DNA of 32,972 nt from Candidatus Flavonifractor intestinigallinarum (GTDB taxonomy: Bacteria; Bacillota; Clostridia; Oscillospirales; Oscillospiraceae): positions 1-32,972 of the forward strand of contig DWXO01000081.1 in the NCBI GenBank assembly GCA_019119165.1. Direction: 5' to 3'. Of the stretch, positions 22,531-30,617 are shown piece after piece. Each line of letters opens with the position of its first letter. Within the stretch, counting starts at the first letter, position 1. The position numbers and the translations under genes were made by a program. Below the pieces are notes generated by a model. It saw nothing but the letters and a program-made list of their open reading frames with translations. It was not told the origin of the DNA and searched no databases.

Positions 22531-24345
22531 ATGACCTTGACCGACCAATCCAAAATCCGTAACTTTTCGATTATTGCCCATATTGATCATGGTAAGAGTA
22601 CCCTGTCCGACCGGCTGATTGAGCAGTGCAACGCCGTTACCGCCCGGGAAATGGAGTCCCAGCTGCTGGACAACATGGACCTGGAGAAGGAGCGGGGCAT
22701 TACCATCAAGGCCCGGGCCGTCAAGCTCAACTACGCCGCCGAGGACGGCAACACCTACGAGCTCAACCTCATTGACACCCCCGGCCATGTGGACTTCAAC
22801 TACGAGGTGTCCCGGTCCCTGGCCGCCTGCGAGGGCGCCATTCTGGTGGTGGACGCCGCCCAGGGCATTGAGGCCCAGACCCTGGCCAACACCTACCTGG
22901 CCATGGAGCACGACCTGGAGATCCTGCCGGTGGTCAACAAGATCGACCTGCCCGCCGCTGATCCCCAGCGGGTCAAGGACGAGATCGAGAACGTCATCGG
23001 CATCCCCGCCCAGGACGCCCCCGAGATCTCCGCCAAGGTGGGCATCAACATCCCCGCCGTGCTGGAGGACATTGTGAAGCACGTCCCCGCCCCCAAGGGG
23101 GACCCCAACGCCCCTCTGAAGGCCCTCATCTTCGACAGCCAGTACGACGCCTACCGGGGGGTCATCGTCTATTTTCGCGTCATGGAGGGCACCATCAAAA
23201 CCGGTATGAACGTGAAGCTGATGGCCTCCGGCGCCACCTATCAGGTGCTGGAGTGCGGCCACCTGCTGCCCCTGGGCATGGAGAGCTGCAAAGAGCTGAT
23301 CGCCGGCGAGGTGGGCTACTTCACCGCCTCCATCAAGAACGTGAAGGACACCCAGGTGGGCGACACCATCACCGGCGCCGATGCCCCCGCCAACCAGCCT
23401 CTGCCCGGCTACCGCCCCGCCCGGGCCATGGTGTACTGCGGTATCTACACCGAGGACGGCAGTAAGTACCCCGATCTGCGGGACGCTCTGGAGAAGCTCC
23501 AGCTCAACGACGCCTCCCTGTCCTTTGAGCCGGAGTCCTCCGTGGCCCTGGGCTTCGGCTTCCGCTGCGGCTTTTTGGGGATGCTCCACATGGAGATCAT
23601 CCAGGAGCGGCTGGAGCGGGAGTTCGACCTGGACCTGATCACCACCCTGCCCTCGGTGATCTACCGCATCACCAAGACCGACGGCACCGTGGTCATGGTG
23701 GATAACCCCCACAACTACCCCGATCCCGCCGTCATTGAGATGGCGGAGGAACCCTACGCCAAAGTATCCATCGTCTCGCCCCCCGACTATGTGGGCAACA
23801 TCATGCCCATGTGCCAGGAGCGCCGGGGCGAGTATAAGGATATGCAGTATCTGGACACCAATCTGGTGGAGCTGCACTACTCTATGCCTCTGGGAGAGAT
23901 CATCTACGATTTCTTTGACACTCTGAAGGCCCGCACCAAGGGCTATGCCTCCCTGGACTACGAGATGGACCGGTACGAGCCCTCCGAGCTGGTGAAGGTG
24001 GATATGCTGCTCAACGGCGACCAGGTGGACGCCCTCTCCTTCATCGCCCACAAGGACAAGGCCTATCCCCGGGCCAGAAGGCTGTGCGAGAAGCTGAAGG
24101 AGAACATCCCCCGTCAGCTCTTTGAGATCCCGGTCCAGGCCGCCATCGGCGGCAAGGTCATTGCCCGGGAAACCGTCAAGGCCATGCGGAAGGACGTGCT
24201 GGCCAAGTGCTACGGCGGCGATATTACCCGAAAGAAGAAGCTGCTGGAGAAGCAGAAAGAGGGCAAGAAGAAGATGCGCTCTTTGGGAACCGTTCAGATT
24301 CCCACAGAGGCGTTCATGGCTGTATTAAAACTGGACGAGGAGTAA
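22531..24345 (+). CDS. lepA: Elongation factor 4 (LepA), ribosome back-translocase GTPase
   Basis: 604 aa, usual length. The GTPase motifs are [10 protein letters not shown] (G1), RGITIKA (G2), DTPGHVDF (G3) and NKIDLP (G4). The EF-G-like domains follow, and the LepA-specific C-terminal domain ends in [33 protein letters not shown]. The annotated ATG 22531 is only one base from GGGAGG. TTG at 22537 has a seven-base spacing and may be the real start, giving LTDQSKIRN. The P-loop region (22555-22600) uses more AT-rich codons than the rest. The last nine codons are duplicated at 24433-24459 after an 87-base insertion, with only synonymous differences. Confidence 0.96.
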   Translation: MTLTDQSKIRNFSIIAHIDHGKSTLSDRLIEQCNAVTAREMESQLLDNMDLEKERGITIKARAVKLNYAAEDGNTYELNLIDTPGHVDFNYEVSRSLAACEGAILVVDAAQGIEAQTLANTYLAMEHDLEILPVVNKIDLPAADPQRVKDEIENVIGIPAQDAPEISAKVGINIPAVLEDIVKHVPAPKGDPNAPLKALIFDSQYDAYRGVIVYFRVMEGTIKTGMNVKLMASGATYQVLECGHLLPLGMESCKELIAGEVGYFTASIKNVKDTQVGDTITGADAPANQPLPGYRPARAMVYCGIYTEDGSKYPDLRDALEKLQLNDASLSFEPESSVALGFGFRCGFLGMLHMEIIQERLEREFDLDLITTLPSVIYRITKTDGTVVMVDNPHNYPDPAVIEMAEEPYAKVSIVSPPDYVGNIMPMCQERRGEYKDMQYLDTNLVELHYSMPLGEIIYDFFDTLKARTKGYASLDYEMDRYEPSELVKVDMLLNGDQVDALSFIAHKDKAYPRARRLCEKLKENIPRQLFEIPVQAAIGGKVIARETVKAMRKDVLAKCYGGDITRKKKLLEKQKEGKKKMRSLGTVQIPTEAFMAVLKLDEE

Positions 24346-24432
24346 GCATCCGCAAGGTTCCCTCCTCGCGGCATAGCCGCTGCGGCCTACGCTACAAACG
24401 TGCCACCGGCACGTTTGCTTAACGCTGCGGTG
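24346..24432. mobile_element. Short palindromic insertion after lepA (different sequence family)
   Basis: 87 bases separate the lepA stop from a second copy of its last nine codons. Two hairpins are visible: GCGGC..GCCGC near 24370-24382, and AAACGTGCC/GGCACGTTT with a 3-base loop near 24397-24417. The A to E hairpin series of the other insertions is absent, and I see no long reverse complement of the lepA boundary. The effect on the gene is the same: a duplicated terminus and an intact ORF. Confidence 0.55.
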
Positions 24433-24459
24433 GCTGTGCTTAAGCTGGACGAGGAGTAA
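24433..24459 (+). pseudogene. Orphan copy of the lepA 3' end
   Basis: Encodes AVLKLDEE and the stop, as lepA 24319-24345 does. GTG CTT AAG here stand for GTA TTA AAA at the gene, so all differences are synonymous. The orphan uses codons closer to the genome's habit. Confidence 0.75.
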
Positions 24460-24643
24460 ACTCAGAACGTTTTACACCCATTTTTCTAACTATGTGTGGG
24501 GGGTTGACGCTTGACAAGAGACGATCTGATCATAACCAGTCTGGGAAAAAGGTGCATAAAGGTGCATTGTTCGTTCCAACCAGAATCAATTTCTCTTTCA
24601 GGGCAGTATCACCGAATTCAACGGTGATCAACAGCAGCTTGAG

Positions 24644-25186
24644 TTGGCCTGGAACCAGTCCAGCCCTCCTCCCTGGGGCAGCATCGTGCCCGACCGGAAG
24701 CTGAAGCTGATCATAGGCAACAGCGGGAGCAACGGTCAGCTGACCGTGGTGGAGGGCTGCGTGGCCCGGGTTATGAAGGACCATCTGCTGGTGGATGTGG
24801 AAACGGCCATTTCCAAGCAGGAGGATCGGGTCAGCTTCCGCCAGCCGGTGATGAAAAGCGCCGTCATCCGGCTGTCTGGGGATGAAGGCCCCGGCGATAC
24901 CTGCACCATTGTGGATATCAGCGCCAGCGGCATTGGTCTGATTTCCCGGCAGGCCTATGAGATCGGCACAAAACTGGAGATCAAAAACCTGCAGCTGCGG
25001 GACGGCGGACCGATCCACTCGGTTTTCTGCGAGTTGAGGCGCAGCCGGGAGCAGTCTGAGAAGGGCTACTTTTACGGCTGCCAGTTTTGCGACCTGACCA
25101 CGGATCAGGAGGACGCGCTGTACGGCGACCTTTTCACCATGCAGGCGCAGGAGCTACGCCGCAGGCGGGAACAAACCAATTTTTAA
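24644..25186 (+). CDS. PilZ-domain protein, likely c-di-GMP receptor
   Basis: 180 aa from TTG 24644. The frame is open back to 24560 and the extra residues (QFLFQGSITEFNGDQQQLEL) look like coding sequence. The true start may therefore be upstream, at a rare codon such as ATT 24566 behind AAAAAGGTG. There is no ATG, GTG or TTG with a good ribosome binding site, so the start is unresolved. The N-terminal half resembles a YcgR-N-type beta domain. The PilZ domain has the two c-di-GMP motifs: RxxxR in EDRVSFRQPV and DxSxxG in DISASGIGL. Both are intact, so nucleotide binding is likely. It would respond to c-di-GMP in motility or surface functions. No partner gene is adjacent, but a possible c-di-GMP riboswitch lies at the right edge of the window. 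Confidence 0.85.
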   Translation: MAWNQSSPPPWGSIVPDRKLKLIIGNSGSNGQLTVVEGCVARVMKDHLLVDVETAISKQEDRVSFRQPVMKSAVIRLSGDEGPGDTCTIVDISASGIGLISRQAYEIGTKLEIKNLQLRDGGPIHSVFCELRRSREQSEKGYFYGCQFCDLTTDQEDALYGDLFTMQAQELRRRREQTNF

Positions 25187-25207
25187 TGACAAATTCATCC
25201 TCTGAAC

Positions 25208-25243
25208 AGACGGGCCTGCCGGGATTTTGCGGCAGGCCCGTCT
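25208..25243. terminator. Terminator between the PilZ gene and gpr
   Basis: AGACGGGCCTGCCG pairs with CGGCAGGCCCGTCT across an 8-base loop, followed by GCTTTTC. It lies between converging genes. Confidence 0.75.
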
Positions 25244-25257
25244 GCTTTTCCGGTTTC

Positions 25258-26160
25258 CTAGCTGAGAAACAGCTCCACATCCTCCACCGTCAACCCGGTC
25301 TGGAGGGCCAGATTGATGCCGAACCCCACCACCTTGGCCAGGTCGGTGACCCGGGCGTCAATGTCCCTGGGGGTGACCATCAGCCCCTCCCCCGCCCCCT
25401 GGAGGGCCTGGGGGTCCAGATGGGCCTGGCCCGCCTCGGTCAGCAGGTCGGCGGCCAGGGTGGCCCCATCCACCACCGTGGGCACCCCCACAGCGATGAC
25501 GGGCACCCCCAGGCTGGCCCGGTCCAGGGCCGCCCGGGCGTTGCCCACCCCGGAGCCGGGGGTGATACCGGTATCGGAGAGCTGAACGGTGGTACACACC
25601 CGGCTCAGGCTGCGGGAGGCCAGGGCGTCCACGGCAATGACGCAGGAGGGGCGGATCTTCTCGGTCACCGCCCGCACCAGCTCCCCGCTCTCCACCCCGG
25701 TGGTGCCCAGCACCCCCGCCGCCAGAGCGGCCACCGGCCGGAAGGAGCCGAAGTGCTCGGGCACCTGCTCCACCAGATGGCGGGTGACCATGGTGTGGTC
25801 GGCGGCGGCGGGTCCGATGTTGTCCGGGGTGATGGCCCGGTTGCCCAGCCCCACCACCAGGGCGGGCGCTCCTTCCGGCAGCTTGAGCAGGGCGTTCAGC
25901 TCCGCCGCCACCGCCCGGGCCGCCCGGCCGAAGGCGTCCTCCTCCCGGCGGACCAGGGCGGACAGGTCCACCGTCACATAGGTGCCCACCGGCTTGCCGA
26001 TGGCCTTTGCCCCCCGGTCGTCCAGCACTTTGACCGTGGTCACCGGGTAGCCCTCCCGGGTGGATTCCTCCTGGGTCACGCCGGGCAGCTCCCCGGTATT
26101 GCCTCCCTCCCGCCACAGCTGGGCGGCCTCCAAGGCCAGATCGGTCCGTCTTTGTTCCAT
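25258..26160 (-). CDS. gpr: Spore germination protease GPR
   Basis: 300 aa from ATG 26160 (CAGGAGG upstream). GPR is an aspartic-type protease, made as a zymogen in the forespore, that degrades small acid-soluble proteins during germination. The propeptide-type N-terminus begins MEQRRTDLALEA. Family segments include ALVVGLGNRAITPDNIGPAA, VLGTTGVESGELVRAV, CVIAVDALASRSLSRVCTTVQLSDTGITPGSGVGNAR and VIAVGVPTVVDG. All these match GPR, and the length is close to normal. It shows that the organism has the genes of endospore formation. A forespore sigma factor (G or F) promoter is expected upstream, but I could not place one with confidence. Confidence 0.95.
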   Translation of the reverse strand: MEQRRTDLALEAAQLWREGGNTGELPGVTQEESTREGYPVTTVKVLDDRGAKAIGKPVGTYVTVDLSALVRREEDAFGRAARAVAAELNALLKLPEGAPALVVGLGNRAITPDNIGPAAADHTMVTRHLVEQVPEHFGSFRPVAALAAGVLGTTGVESGELVRAVTEKIRPSCVIAVDALASRSLSRVCTTVQLSDTGITPGSGVGNARAALDRASLGVPVIAVGVPTVVDGATLAADLLTEAGQAHLDPQALQGAGEGLMVTPRDIDARVTDLAKVVGFGINLALQTGLTVEDVELFLS

Positions 26161-26271
26161 ATACGTCCTCCTGTACACCCCAAGATATGGTGTTTTGTAT
26201 GCTGCTTGCCTCTATTTTTTGCGGAGAGCGGCCCCATATACAAAAAAAGTGAAAAAACCTAAAAAAAACTG

Positions 26272-26300
26272 TTGCAATTTCTCTTGCTTCCTGCTAGAAT
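26272..26300 (+). promoter_or_regulatory. Promoter of rpsT
   Basis: TTGCAA (26272-26277) and TAGAAT (26295-26300) with a 17-base spacer. Confidence 0.75.
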
Positions 26301-26358
26301 GTAAAAATGCACAGGCAAACTATGTGTATTACTATCGTCATCGGAGGAGGTGTTTGGT

Positions 26359-26622
26359 TTGCCGAATATTAAATCTGCCAAGAAGCGTGTCCTGGTGAAC
26401 GAGACCAAGGCCATGCAGAACAAGGCCGCGAAGTCCGCTCTCAAGACCGACATCAAGAAGTTTGAGGCTGCGCTGGCTGAAGGCAACCGCAGCGAGGCCG
26501 AGGGCGCTTACAAGGTGGCCGTTAAGGCGGTCGACAAGGCCGTGGTTCATGGTCTGCTGCACCGGAACAACGCTGCGCACAAGAAGAGCGCCATGACCAT
26601 CAAGCTGAACAAGCTGGCCTGA
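26359..26622 (+). CDS. rpsT: 30S ribosomal protein S20
   Basis: 87 aa from TTG 26359, eight bases after GGAGGAGG (26343-26350). The open frame from GTG 26350 would add MFG, but S20 proteins begin MPNIKSAKKR, so the TTG is preferred. The protein is Lys/Ala-rich and helical, ending HRNNAAHKKSAMTIKLNKLA. It binds 16S rRNA in the small subunit. It is monocistronic, with its own promoter and terminator, as usual for rpsT beside gpr and lepA in Clostridia. Confidence 0.96.
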   Translation: MPNIKSAKKRVLVNETKAMQNKAAKSALKTDIKKFEAALAEGNRSEAEGAYKVAVKAVDKAVVHGLLHRNNAAHKKSAMTIKLNKLA

Positions 26623-26636
26623 TTGTGGTCAACATG

Positions 26637-26664
26637 AAACCGCCTGCCAAGCAGGCGGTTTTTT
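26637..26664 (+). terminator. Terminator of rpsT
   Basis: AAACCGCCTGC and GCAGGCGGTTT pair around CAA, followed by a T-run. Confidence 0.9.
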
Positions 26665-26684
26665 GCTGCCCAAACGGGGGCGTC

Positions 26685-26708
26685 CGGGCGGTCAAGGCCC
26701 GCCCCTAC
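26685..26708 (-). repeat. GTAGGGGCGG palindrome, copy 1
   Basis: On the minus strand it reads GTAGGGGCGGG...CCGCCCG. The same outer sequence with a different centre is found at 29321-29346. It abuts the -35 box of the next promoter. Confidence 0.55.
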
Positions 26709-26737
26709 TTGCATTGCTTTCCATTTTATGGTATATT
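26709..26737 (+). promoter_or_regulatory. Promoter of the YihY-family gene
   Basis: TTGCAT (26709-26714) and TATATT (26732-26737) with a 17-base spacer. Confidence 0.7.
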
Positions 26738-26768
26738 TAGAAGGAACCTTTATCCGGGAGGTGGACCC

Positions 26769-27638
26769 ATGCCCAAGGCGCTGCTGAACAAAAAGCCGGT
26801 TAAATTTGTGCTGGAGATGGTGGACCTCTATTTCTCCAAGCACATCTCCCGCTCGGCGGCGGAGCTGGCCTACTTTCTGATTTTGTCCTTCTTCCCCCTG
26901 CTCATCTGCATCAACGCCTTTATCGCCCTGCTGCCGGTGGATTTGGAGGCGGTGCTGACCGCCGCCGCCCCCCTGCTGCCCCGGGCCATCCATGACATTC
27001 TGGCGGAGTATGTGGGCTACATCACCACCAACCAGTCCCCCGGCCTGCTGATCGCGGGGGTTTTCATGACGGTGTTCTTCGCCTCGGCGGCCTTCCGGGC
27101 CCTGATGAACATTATGGAGGAGATTTACGGCCGCAAGGGCTACCGGGGCCTGCGGCAGGTGATCGCCAGCGTCCTCTTCGCCCTGCTGCTGCTGGTCACC
27201 ATCTTTCTCTCGCTGGTGGTGCTGCTCACCGGCGGCTGGCTCTTCCAGGCGGCGGAGCGGCTGCTCCAGCTGGACACCAACAGCCTGCCCTGGGACTGGC
27301 AGTGGATGCGCTTTCTGCTCCTCTTTCTGCTGGTGTTCCTCTTTGTGATGCTGGTGTACCGGGTGGCCGCCCCGGTTGGCAAACCCCGGCCTCCCGTGCT
27401 CACCGGCGCCTTTCTGGCCTCGGTGGCCCTGTCCGCCTTCTCCATCCTGTTCTCCCTGTTCATCGGCCTGTCCTCCCGGTACTCCCTGGTGTACGGGTCG
27501 TTGGCCTCCATCATCATTATGCTGGTGTGGCTCTACTTGTGCGGCAACATCCTCATTCTGGGCAATGTGTTCAACTGCGTGTGGTACCGCCACAAAAAGC
27601 TAAAACTGCTCAAAGAGCTGAAAAAAGAGGAGCGATAA
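26769..27638 (+). CDS. YihY/BrkB-family integral membrane protein
   Basis: 289 aa from ATG 26769, with GGGAGGTGG upstream. Five or six transmembrane segments are seen: AELAYFLILSFFPLLICINAFIALL, LLIAGVFMTVFFASAAFRAL, VLFALLLLVTIFLSLVVLL, FLLLFLLVFLFVMLVYRVA, LTGAFLASVALSAFSILFSLFI and SIIIMLVWLYLCGNILILG. The pattern SAAELAYF.L.SFFPLL near the N-terminus and the end segment LVWLYLCGNILILGNVFN are hallmarks of the YihY (formerly called RNase BN) family. Its function is unsettled; it is not an RNase. It is an isolated transcription unit between two terminators. Confidence 0.92.
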   Translation: MPKALLNKKPVKFVLEMVDLYFSKHISRSAAELAYFLILSFFPLLICINAFIALLPVDLEAVLTAAAPLLPRAIHDILAEYVGYITTNQSPGLLIAGVFMTVFFASAAFRALMNIMEEIYGRKGYRGLRQVIASVLFALLLLVTIFLSLVVLLTGGWLFQAAERLLQLDTNSLPWDWQWMRFLLLFLLVFLFVMLVYRVAAPVGKPRPPVLTGAFLASVALSAFSILFSLFIGLSSRYSLVYGSLASIIIMLVWLYLCGNILILGNVFNCVWYRHKKLKLLKELKKEER

Positions 27639-27642
27639 AAGA

Positions 27643-27674
27643 AAAAGCACGCTGCTGATGCAGCGTGCTTTTTT
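27643..27674. terminator. Bidirectional terminator between the YihY-family gene and coaX
   Basis: AAAAGCACGCTGC and GCAGCGTGCTTTT pair around TGAT, with A- and T-runs on both sides. Confidence 0.9.
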
Positions 27675-27675
27675 A

Positions 27676-28413
27676 TCAGTTATTTCCCTTCCAGATCTCC
27701 CCCAGCCCCAGGAAGGTCAGATGGGGCTCCCAGGCCGTGGGGATACCCAGCAGGGGACGCACCAAAGTGCTGTTGCCGCCGGTGAGCACCACCGTCAGCC
27801 CTCCCAGCTCCTCCTCCAGCCGCCTCACAATGCCCTCGATGGCCCCGGCGGCCCCGTACAGGGCGCCGTACTTCATACAGGACACCGTATCCGTCCCCAG
27901 CAGCCCCTCCGGCTGGGACAGGGTGATGGGGGGCAGCTGGGCGGCCCGGGCGGACAGGGCCTCCAGCCCCAGGGCAAGGCCTGGCAGGATCATGCCGCCC
28001 CGGAAGAGCCCTCCCCGGTCCACCACCGACAGGGTGGTGGCGGTGCCCATGTCAAAGACGGCCACCGGGGTGGTGTACATGGCCAGGGCGGCCACGCAGT
28101 CCACCACCCGGTCCATGCCCAGGTTGGCGGTGTCGTAGCCGCTAAGATCCAGGCCGGTGGGAGTGGTTTTATCCACCACCAGGACGGGCTTTCCGGTGAT
28201 GGCTTTGAGCCCCTCCCCCACCGGACCGGTGAGGGCGGGCACCACCGAGGAGAGGACGGCCCCCTGGGCCTCCACCCCCTCCAGCAGCTGCCGGAGGGCG
28301 GCGGGCCAGTTCAGGCCTGGGTCGCTGGGCAGCTTTTTCACAAAGGCCACCCGCTCCCCCTCCAGGCCGGCGATGGCAACGGTGGTGTTGCCGATGTCAA
28401 CCGTGAACAGCAT
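27676..28413 (-). CDS. coaX: Type III pantothenate kinase
   Basis: 245 aa. It phosphorylates pantothenate, the first step of CoA synthesis. ASKHA-type motifs are visible: MLFTVDIGNTTVAIAGLEG at the N-terminus (phosphate 1), GMDRVVDCVAAL in the middle, and VFDMGTATTLSVVDRGGLFRGGMILPGL (phosphate 2). VVLTGGNSTLV is near the end. The start ATG 28413 lies one base after the stop of panT, so translation is probably coupled. With panT and the divergent coaBC it makes a compact pantothenate-to-CoA locus. Confidence 0.95.
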   Translation of the reverse strand: MLFTVDIGNTTVAIAGLEGERVAFVKKLPSDPGLNWPAALRQLLEGVEAQGAVLSSVVPALTGPVGEGLKAITGKPVLVVDKTTPTGLDLSGYDTANLGMDRVVDCVAALAMYTTPVAVFDMGTATTLSVVDRGGLFRGGMILPGLALGLEALSARAAQLPPITLSQPEGLLGTDTVSCMKYGALYGAAGAIEGIVRRLEEELGGLTVVLTGGNSTLVRPLLGIPTAWEPHLTFLGLGEIWKGNN

Positions 28414-28414
28414 C

Positions 28415-29104
28415 TCAGGCGGGCTGAGCGGCGGCGGGGGCCTTCTTCTCCAGCTTGAGGGCCCGCACCATGGGCACGCATACCGCGGGGGTGATGACGG
28501 CGGCCACAATGGCCTCGGGGACGCCGTTGGCGGCCACAATGCCCAGGATGAAGCCCAGCACCGCGTCGGCGGGGATGCCCTGGGCGGCGGCATAGGCCTC
28601 GGTGAAGATGACGCCGATGGAGCCCATGACCAGGGCGGTGTTGGTGAGCGCGCCCACAATACCGGCGATCACCATGCCAACCGTCTGGATACCGGCGTTG
28701 GACTTGCGGAAGAGGGTTTTAATGAGGGTGTACACCAGCCAGGGGGTGACGCCCACCAGGATACGGGGCACAAAGCAGATGAACAGGGCCCAGGGGCTGC
28801 CCCGGTCCAGGCCAGGCACGGGGATGAAGGGGGAAAACACAAAGGAGGAAAGACCGGGCACCAGCGTGTTTTTGATCATGCTGGACAGACCGAACATTCC
28901 TCCCAGGAACGCGCCCTTCTTGGGCCCCAGCAGAATGGAGCCGATGATGACCGGTACATGGAGAATGGTGGCCTTGATGACAGGCAGGTCGATCAGACCC
29001 AGGGGTGTAAAGGTGAGCAAAAAGATGATGCCAGTAAACATGGCCAGAATGGCCATACCCTGCACCTGTTTGCTCCGCTGAGACCGGGTGAGCGCTTTTT
29101 TCAT
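28415..29104 (-). CDS. panT: ECF transporter S component, probably pantothenate-specific
   Basis: 229 aa, with six hydrophobic segments; examples are MAILAMFTGIIFLLTFTPLGLI, ATILHVPVIIGSILLGPKKGAFLGGMFGLSSM and VGMVIAGIVGALTNTALVMGSIGVIF. The N-terminus has basic residues (MKKALTRSQRSKQ), and the small-residue-rich TM1 is where S components contact EcfT. The ECF A/A'/T module is not in the window and must be encoded elsewhere. The pantothenate assignment rests on the neighbours coaX and coaBC and on similarity to PanT-type S components. ATG 29104 has GGAGG nine bases upstream; a TTG at 29110 is too close to it. Confidence 0.85.
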   Translation of the reverse strand: MKKALTRSQRSKQVQGMAILAMFTGIIFLLTFTPLGLIDLPVIKATILHVPVIIGSILLGPKKGAFLGGMFGLSSMIKNTLVPGLSSFVFSPFIPVPGLDRGSPWALFICFVPRILVGVTPWLVYTLIKTLFRKSNAGIQTVGMVIAGIVGALTNTALVMGSIGVIFTEAYAAAQGIPADAVLGFILGIVAANGVPEAIVAAVITPAVCVPMVRALKLEKKAPAAAQPA

Positions 29105-29110
29105 ATTCAA

Positions 29111-29232
29111 TTACCTCCAGCTGCCGTTCCTCTCGTCAGGATACAGCGCGTAGTTTGGGTGACTGACCTCCGATGGGCTGGGACCTGCCGTCTCCTGAGA
29201 GTACAGCGGCCCCGAACGGGGACAGCCGCAGA
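29111..29232 (-). promoter_or_regulatory. Structured leader of panT-coaX, possible riboswitch
   Basis: The 120-base leader starts with a GC hairpin (CCCC/GGGG) near 29210-29228. Further on, CTCTCAGGA pairs with TCCTGACGAGAG (3-base bulge) on the minus strand and closes about 60 bases of mostly C- and G-rich sequence. The ribosome binding site follows. I cannot match it to a riboswitch class I know. Confidence 0.4.
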
Positions 29233-29233
29233 T

Positions 29234-29262
29234 ATTATAGCGGTTTTATCCCAAAAATGCAA
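29234..29262 (-). promoter_or_regulatory. Promoter of panT-coaX
   Basis: On the minus strand, TTGCAT (29262-29257) and TATAAT (29239-29234) with a 17-base spacer. Confidence 0.8.
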
Positions 29263-29290
29263 TGGGAATGTGGAAAACCATCTTCCGGTT

Positions 29291-29299
29291 TGCTATAAT
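29291..29299 (+). promoter_or_regulatory. Extended -10 promoter of coaBC
   Basis: TGCTATAAT is an extended -10. The -35 position (around 29271) is poor. It lies about 30 bases from the divergent panT -35. Confidence 0.65.
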
Positions 29300-29320
29300 T
29301 GGATGGCTATATACAGATAG

Positions 29321-29346
29321 TAGGGGCGGATGCCCACATCCGCCCG
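29321..29346 (+). repeat. GTAGGGGCGG palindrome, copy 2, in the coaBC leader
   Basis: GGGCGGATG and CATCCGCCC pair across CCCA at 29324-29345, just before the coaBC ribosome binding site AAAGGAG. It has the same outer bases as 26685-26708. Confidence 0.6.
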
Positions 29347-29366
29347 CCTGCAAAGGAGAGAACTGT

Positions 29367-30563
29367 ATGCTGAAAGGAAAAACCGTGCTGCTGGGGGTCA
29401 CCGGCGGCATTGCCTGTTACAAATCCGCCAACCTGGCCTCCGCCCTGGTGAAGCAGGGGGCCAACGTCCAGGTGCTCATGACCAAAAACGCCACCGAGTT
29501 CATTGGGCCCCACACCTTTGAGTCCCTCACCGGCAACCGGGTGAGCGTGGACACCTTCGACCGCAACTATCAGTTCCAGGTGGAGCACATCGCCCTGGCC
29601 GACCAGGCCGATCTGGTGCTGGTGGCCCCCGCCACCGCCAACGTACTGGCCAAGCTGGCCCACGGCCTGGCCGACGATATGCTGACCACCACCATTCTGG
29701 CCTGCAACTGCCCCAAGATCGCCGCCCCCGCCATGAACACCAAAATGTACGAGAACCCCGTCACCCAGGACAACCTGGACATTTTGAGAAAATACGGCTG
29801 GGAGATCGTGGAGCCCGCCAGCGGCCGGCTGGCCTGCGGCGCGGTGGGCAAGGGCAAGATGCCCGAGCCGGAGGACCTGCTGGAGACTGTTCTCCACGCC
29901 CTCAGCCACGAGAAGGACATGACCGGCCTCAAGGTGTTGGTCACCGCCGGTCCCACCCGGGAGGCTCTGGACCCGGTGCGCTACCTCACCAACCACTCCA
30001 CCGGCAAGATGGGGTACGCCATCGCCAAAGCCGCCGCCGCCCGAGGGGCCTCTGTCACCCTGGTGTCCGGGCCGGTGAACCTGAAAAAGCCCCCCTACAT
30101 GGAGGTGGTGGACATCGTCTCCGCCCAGGATATGTTTGACGCGGTGACCAGCCGTGCCCCCGACCAGGATATCATCATCAAAGCCGCCGCCGTGGCCGAC
30201 TACCGCCCCGCCACCGTGGCGGAGGACAAGATCAAGAAGAGCGGCACCGACGCCGACCTCTCCCTCCCTCTGGCCCGCACCAGCGACATCCTGGCCTGGC
30301 TGGGGGAGCACCGGGCGCCCGGTCAGTTCCTGTGCGGCTTCTCCATGGAGACGAGAGACATGGTGGAGAACTCCAGGAAGAAGCTGGAGAAAAAGCACAT
30401 CGACCTCATTGCCGCCAACAACCTGAAGCAGGAAGGGGCTGGCTTCGGGGTGGACACCAACCTACTCACCCTCATTGCCGCCGACGGGGCCAAGGAACTG
30501 CCCCTCATGAGCAAGGAGGAGGCCGCCCACGCCCTGCTGGACGAAATTATGAGCCGCCGGTGA
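29367..30563 (+). CDS. coaBC: Bifunctional phosphopantothenoylcysteine decarboxylase / phosphopantothenate--cysteine ligase
   Basis: 398 aa from ATG 29367. The N-terminal CoaC half is an FMN-dependent decarboxylase: GVTGGIACYKSANLASALVKQGA, the His-containing FQVEHIALA segment, and PAMNTKMYENP with its Asn. The substrate-clamp Cys is in GRLACGAVGKGKMPEP. The C-terminal CoaB ligase half begins at VLVTAGPTREALDPVRYLTNHSTGKMG and ends with IAANNLKQEGAGFGVDTN. The two activities convert 4'-phosphopantothenate to 4'-phosphopantetheine. It is divergent from panT-coaX, so pantothenate uptake, its phosphorylation and the next steps are grouped. The gene is complete. Confidence 0.97.
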   Translation: MLKGKTVLLGVTGGIACYKSANLASALVKQGANVQVLMTKNATEFIGPHTFESLTGNRVSVDTFDRNYQFQVEHIALADQADLVLVAPATANVLAKLAHGLADDMLTTTILACNCPKIAAPAMNTKMYENPVTQDNLDILRKYGWEIVEPASGRLACGAVGKGKMPEPEDLLETVLHALSHEKDMTGLKVLVTAGPTREALDPVRYLTNHSTGKMGYAIAKAAAARGASVTLVSGPVNLKKPPYMEVVDIVSAQDMFDAVTSRAPDQDIIIKAAAVADYRPATVAEDKIKKSGTDADLSLPLARTSDILAWLGEHRAPGQFLCGFSMETRDMVENSRKKLEKKHIDLIAANNLKQEGAGFGVDTNLLTLIAADGAKELPLMSKEEAAHALLDEIMSRR

Positions 30564-30582
30564 GCTTTCCCCCCTTTTCTCC

Positions 30583-30611
30583 TTGACGGTGGGTGGAAAA
30601 AATGATAGAAT
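30583..30611 (+). promoter_or_regulatory. Promoter of the glyS T-box leader
   Basis: TTGACG (30583-30588) and TAGAAT (30606-30611) with a 17-base spacer. Confidence 0.8.
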
Positions 30612-30617
30612 AGCCCG

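Noticed and set aside
24346-24432. Lumping the lepA insertion with the A-E hairpin family
   Set aside because: It lacks the NTGAA loop, the CAAG..CTTG stem and a long reverse complement of the gene boundary. Only the terminus duplication is shared.
26161-26260. Forespore sigma factor promoter for gpr
   Set aside because: GTATA and GCATA strings occur, but none has a convincing -10 partner at the right distance.
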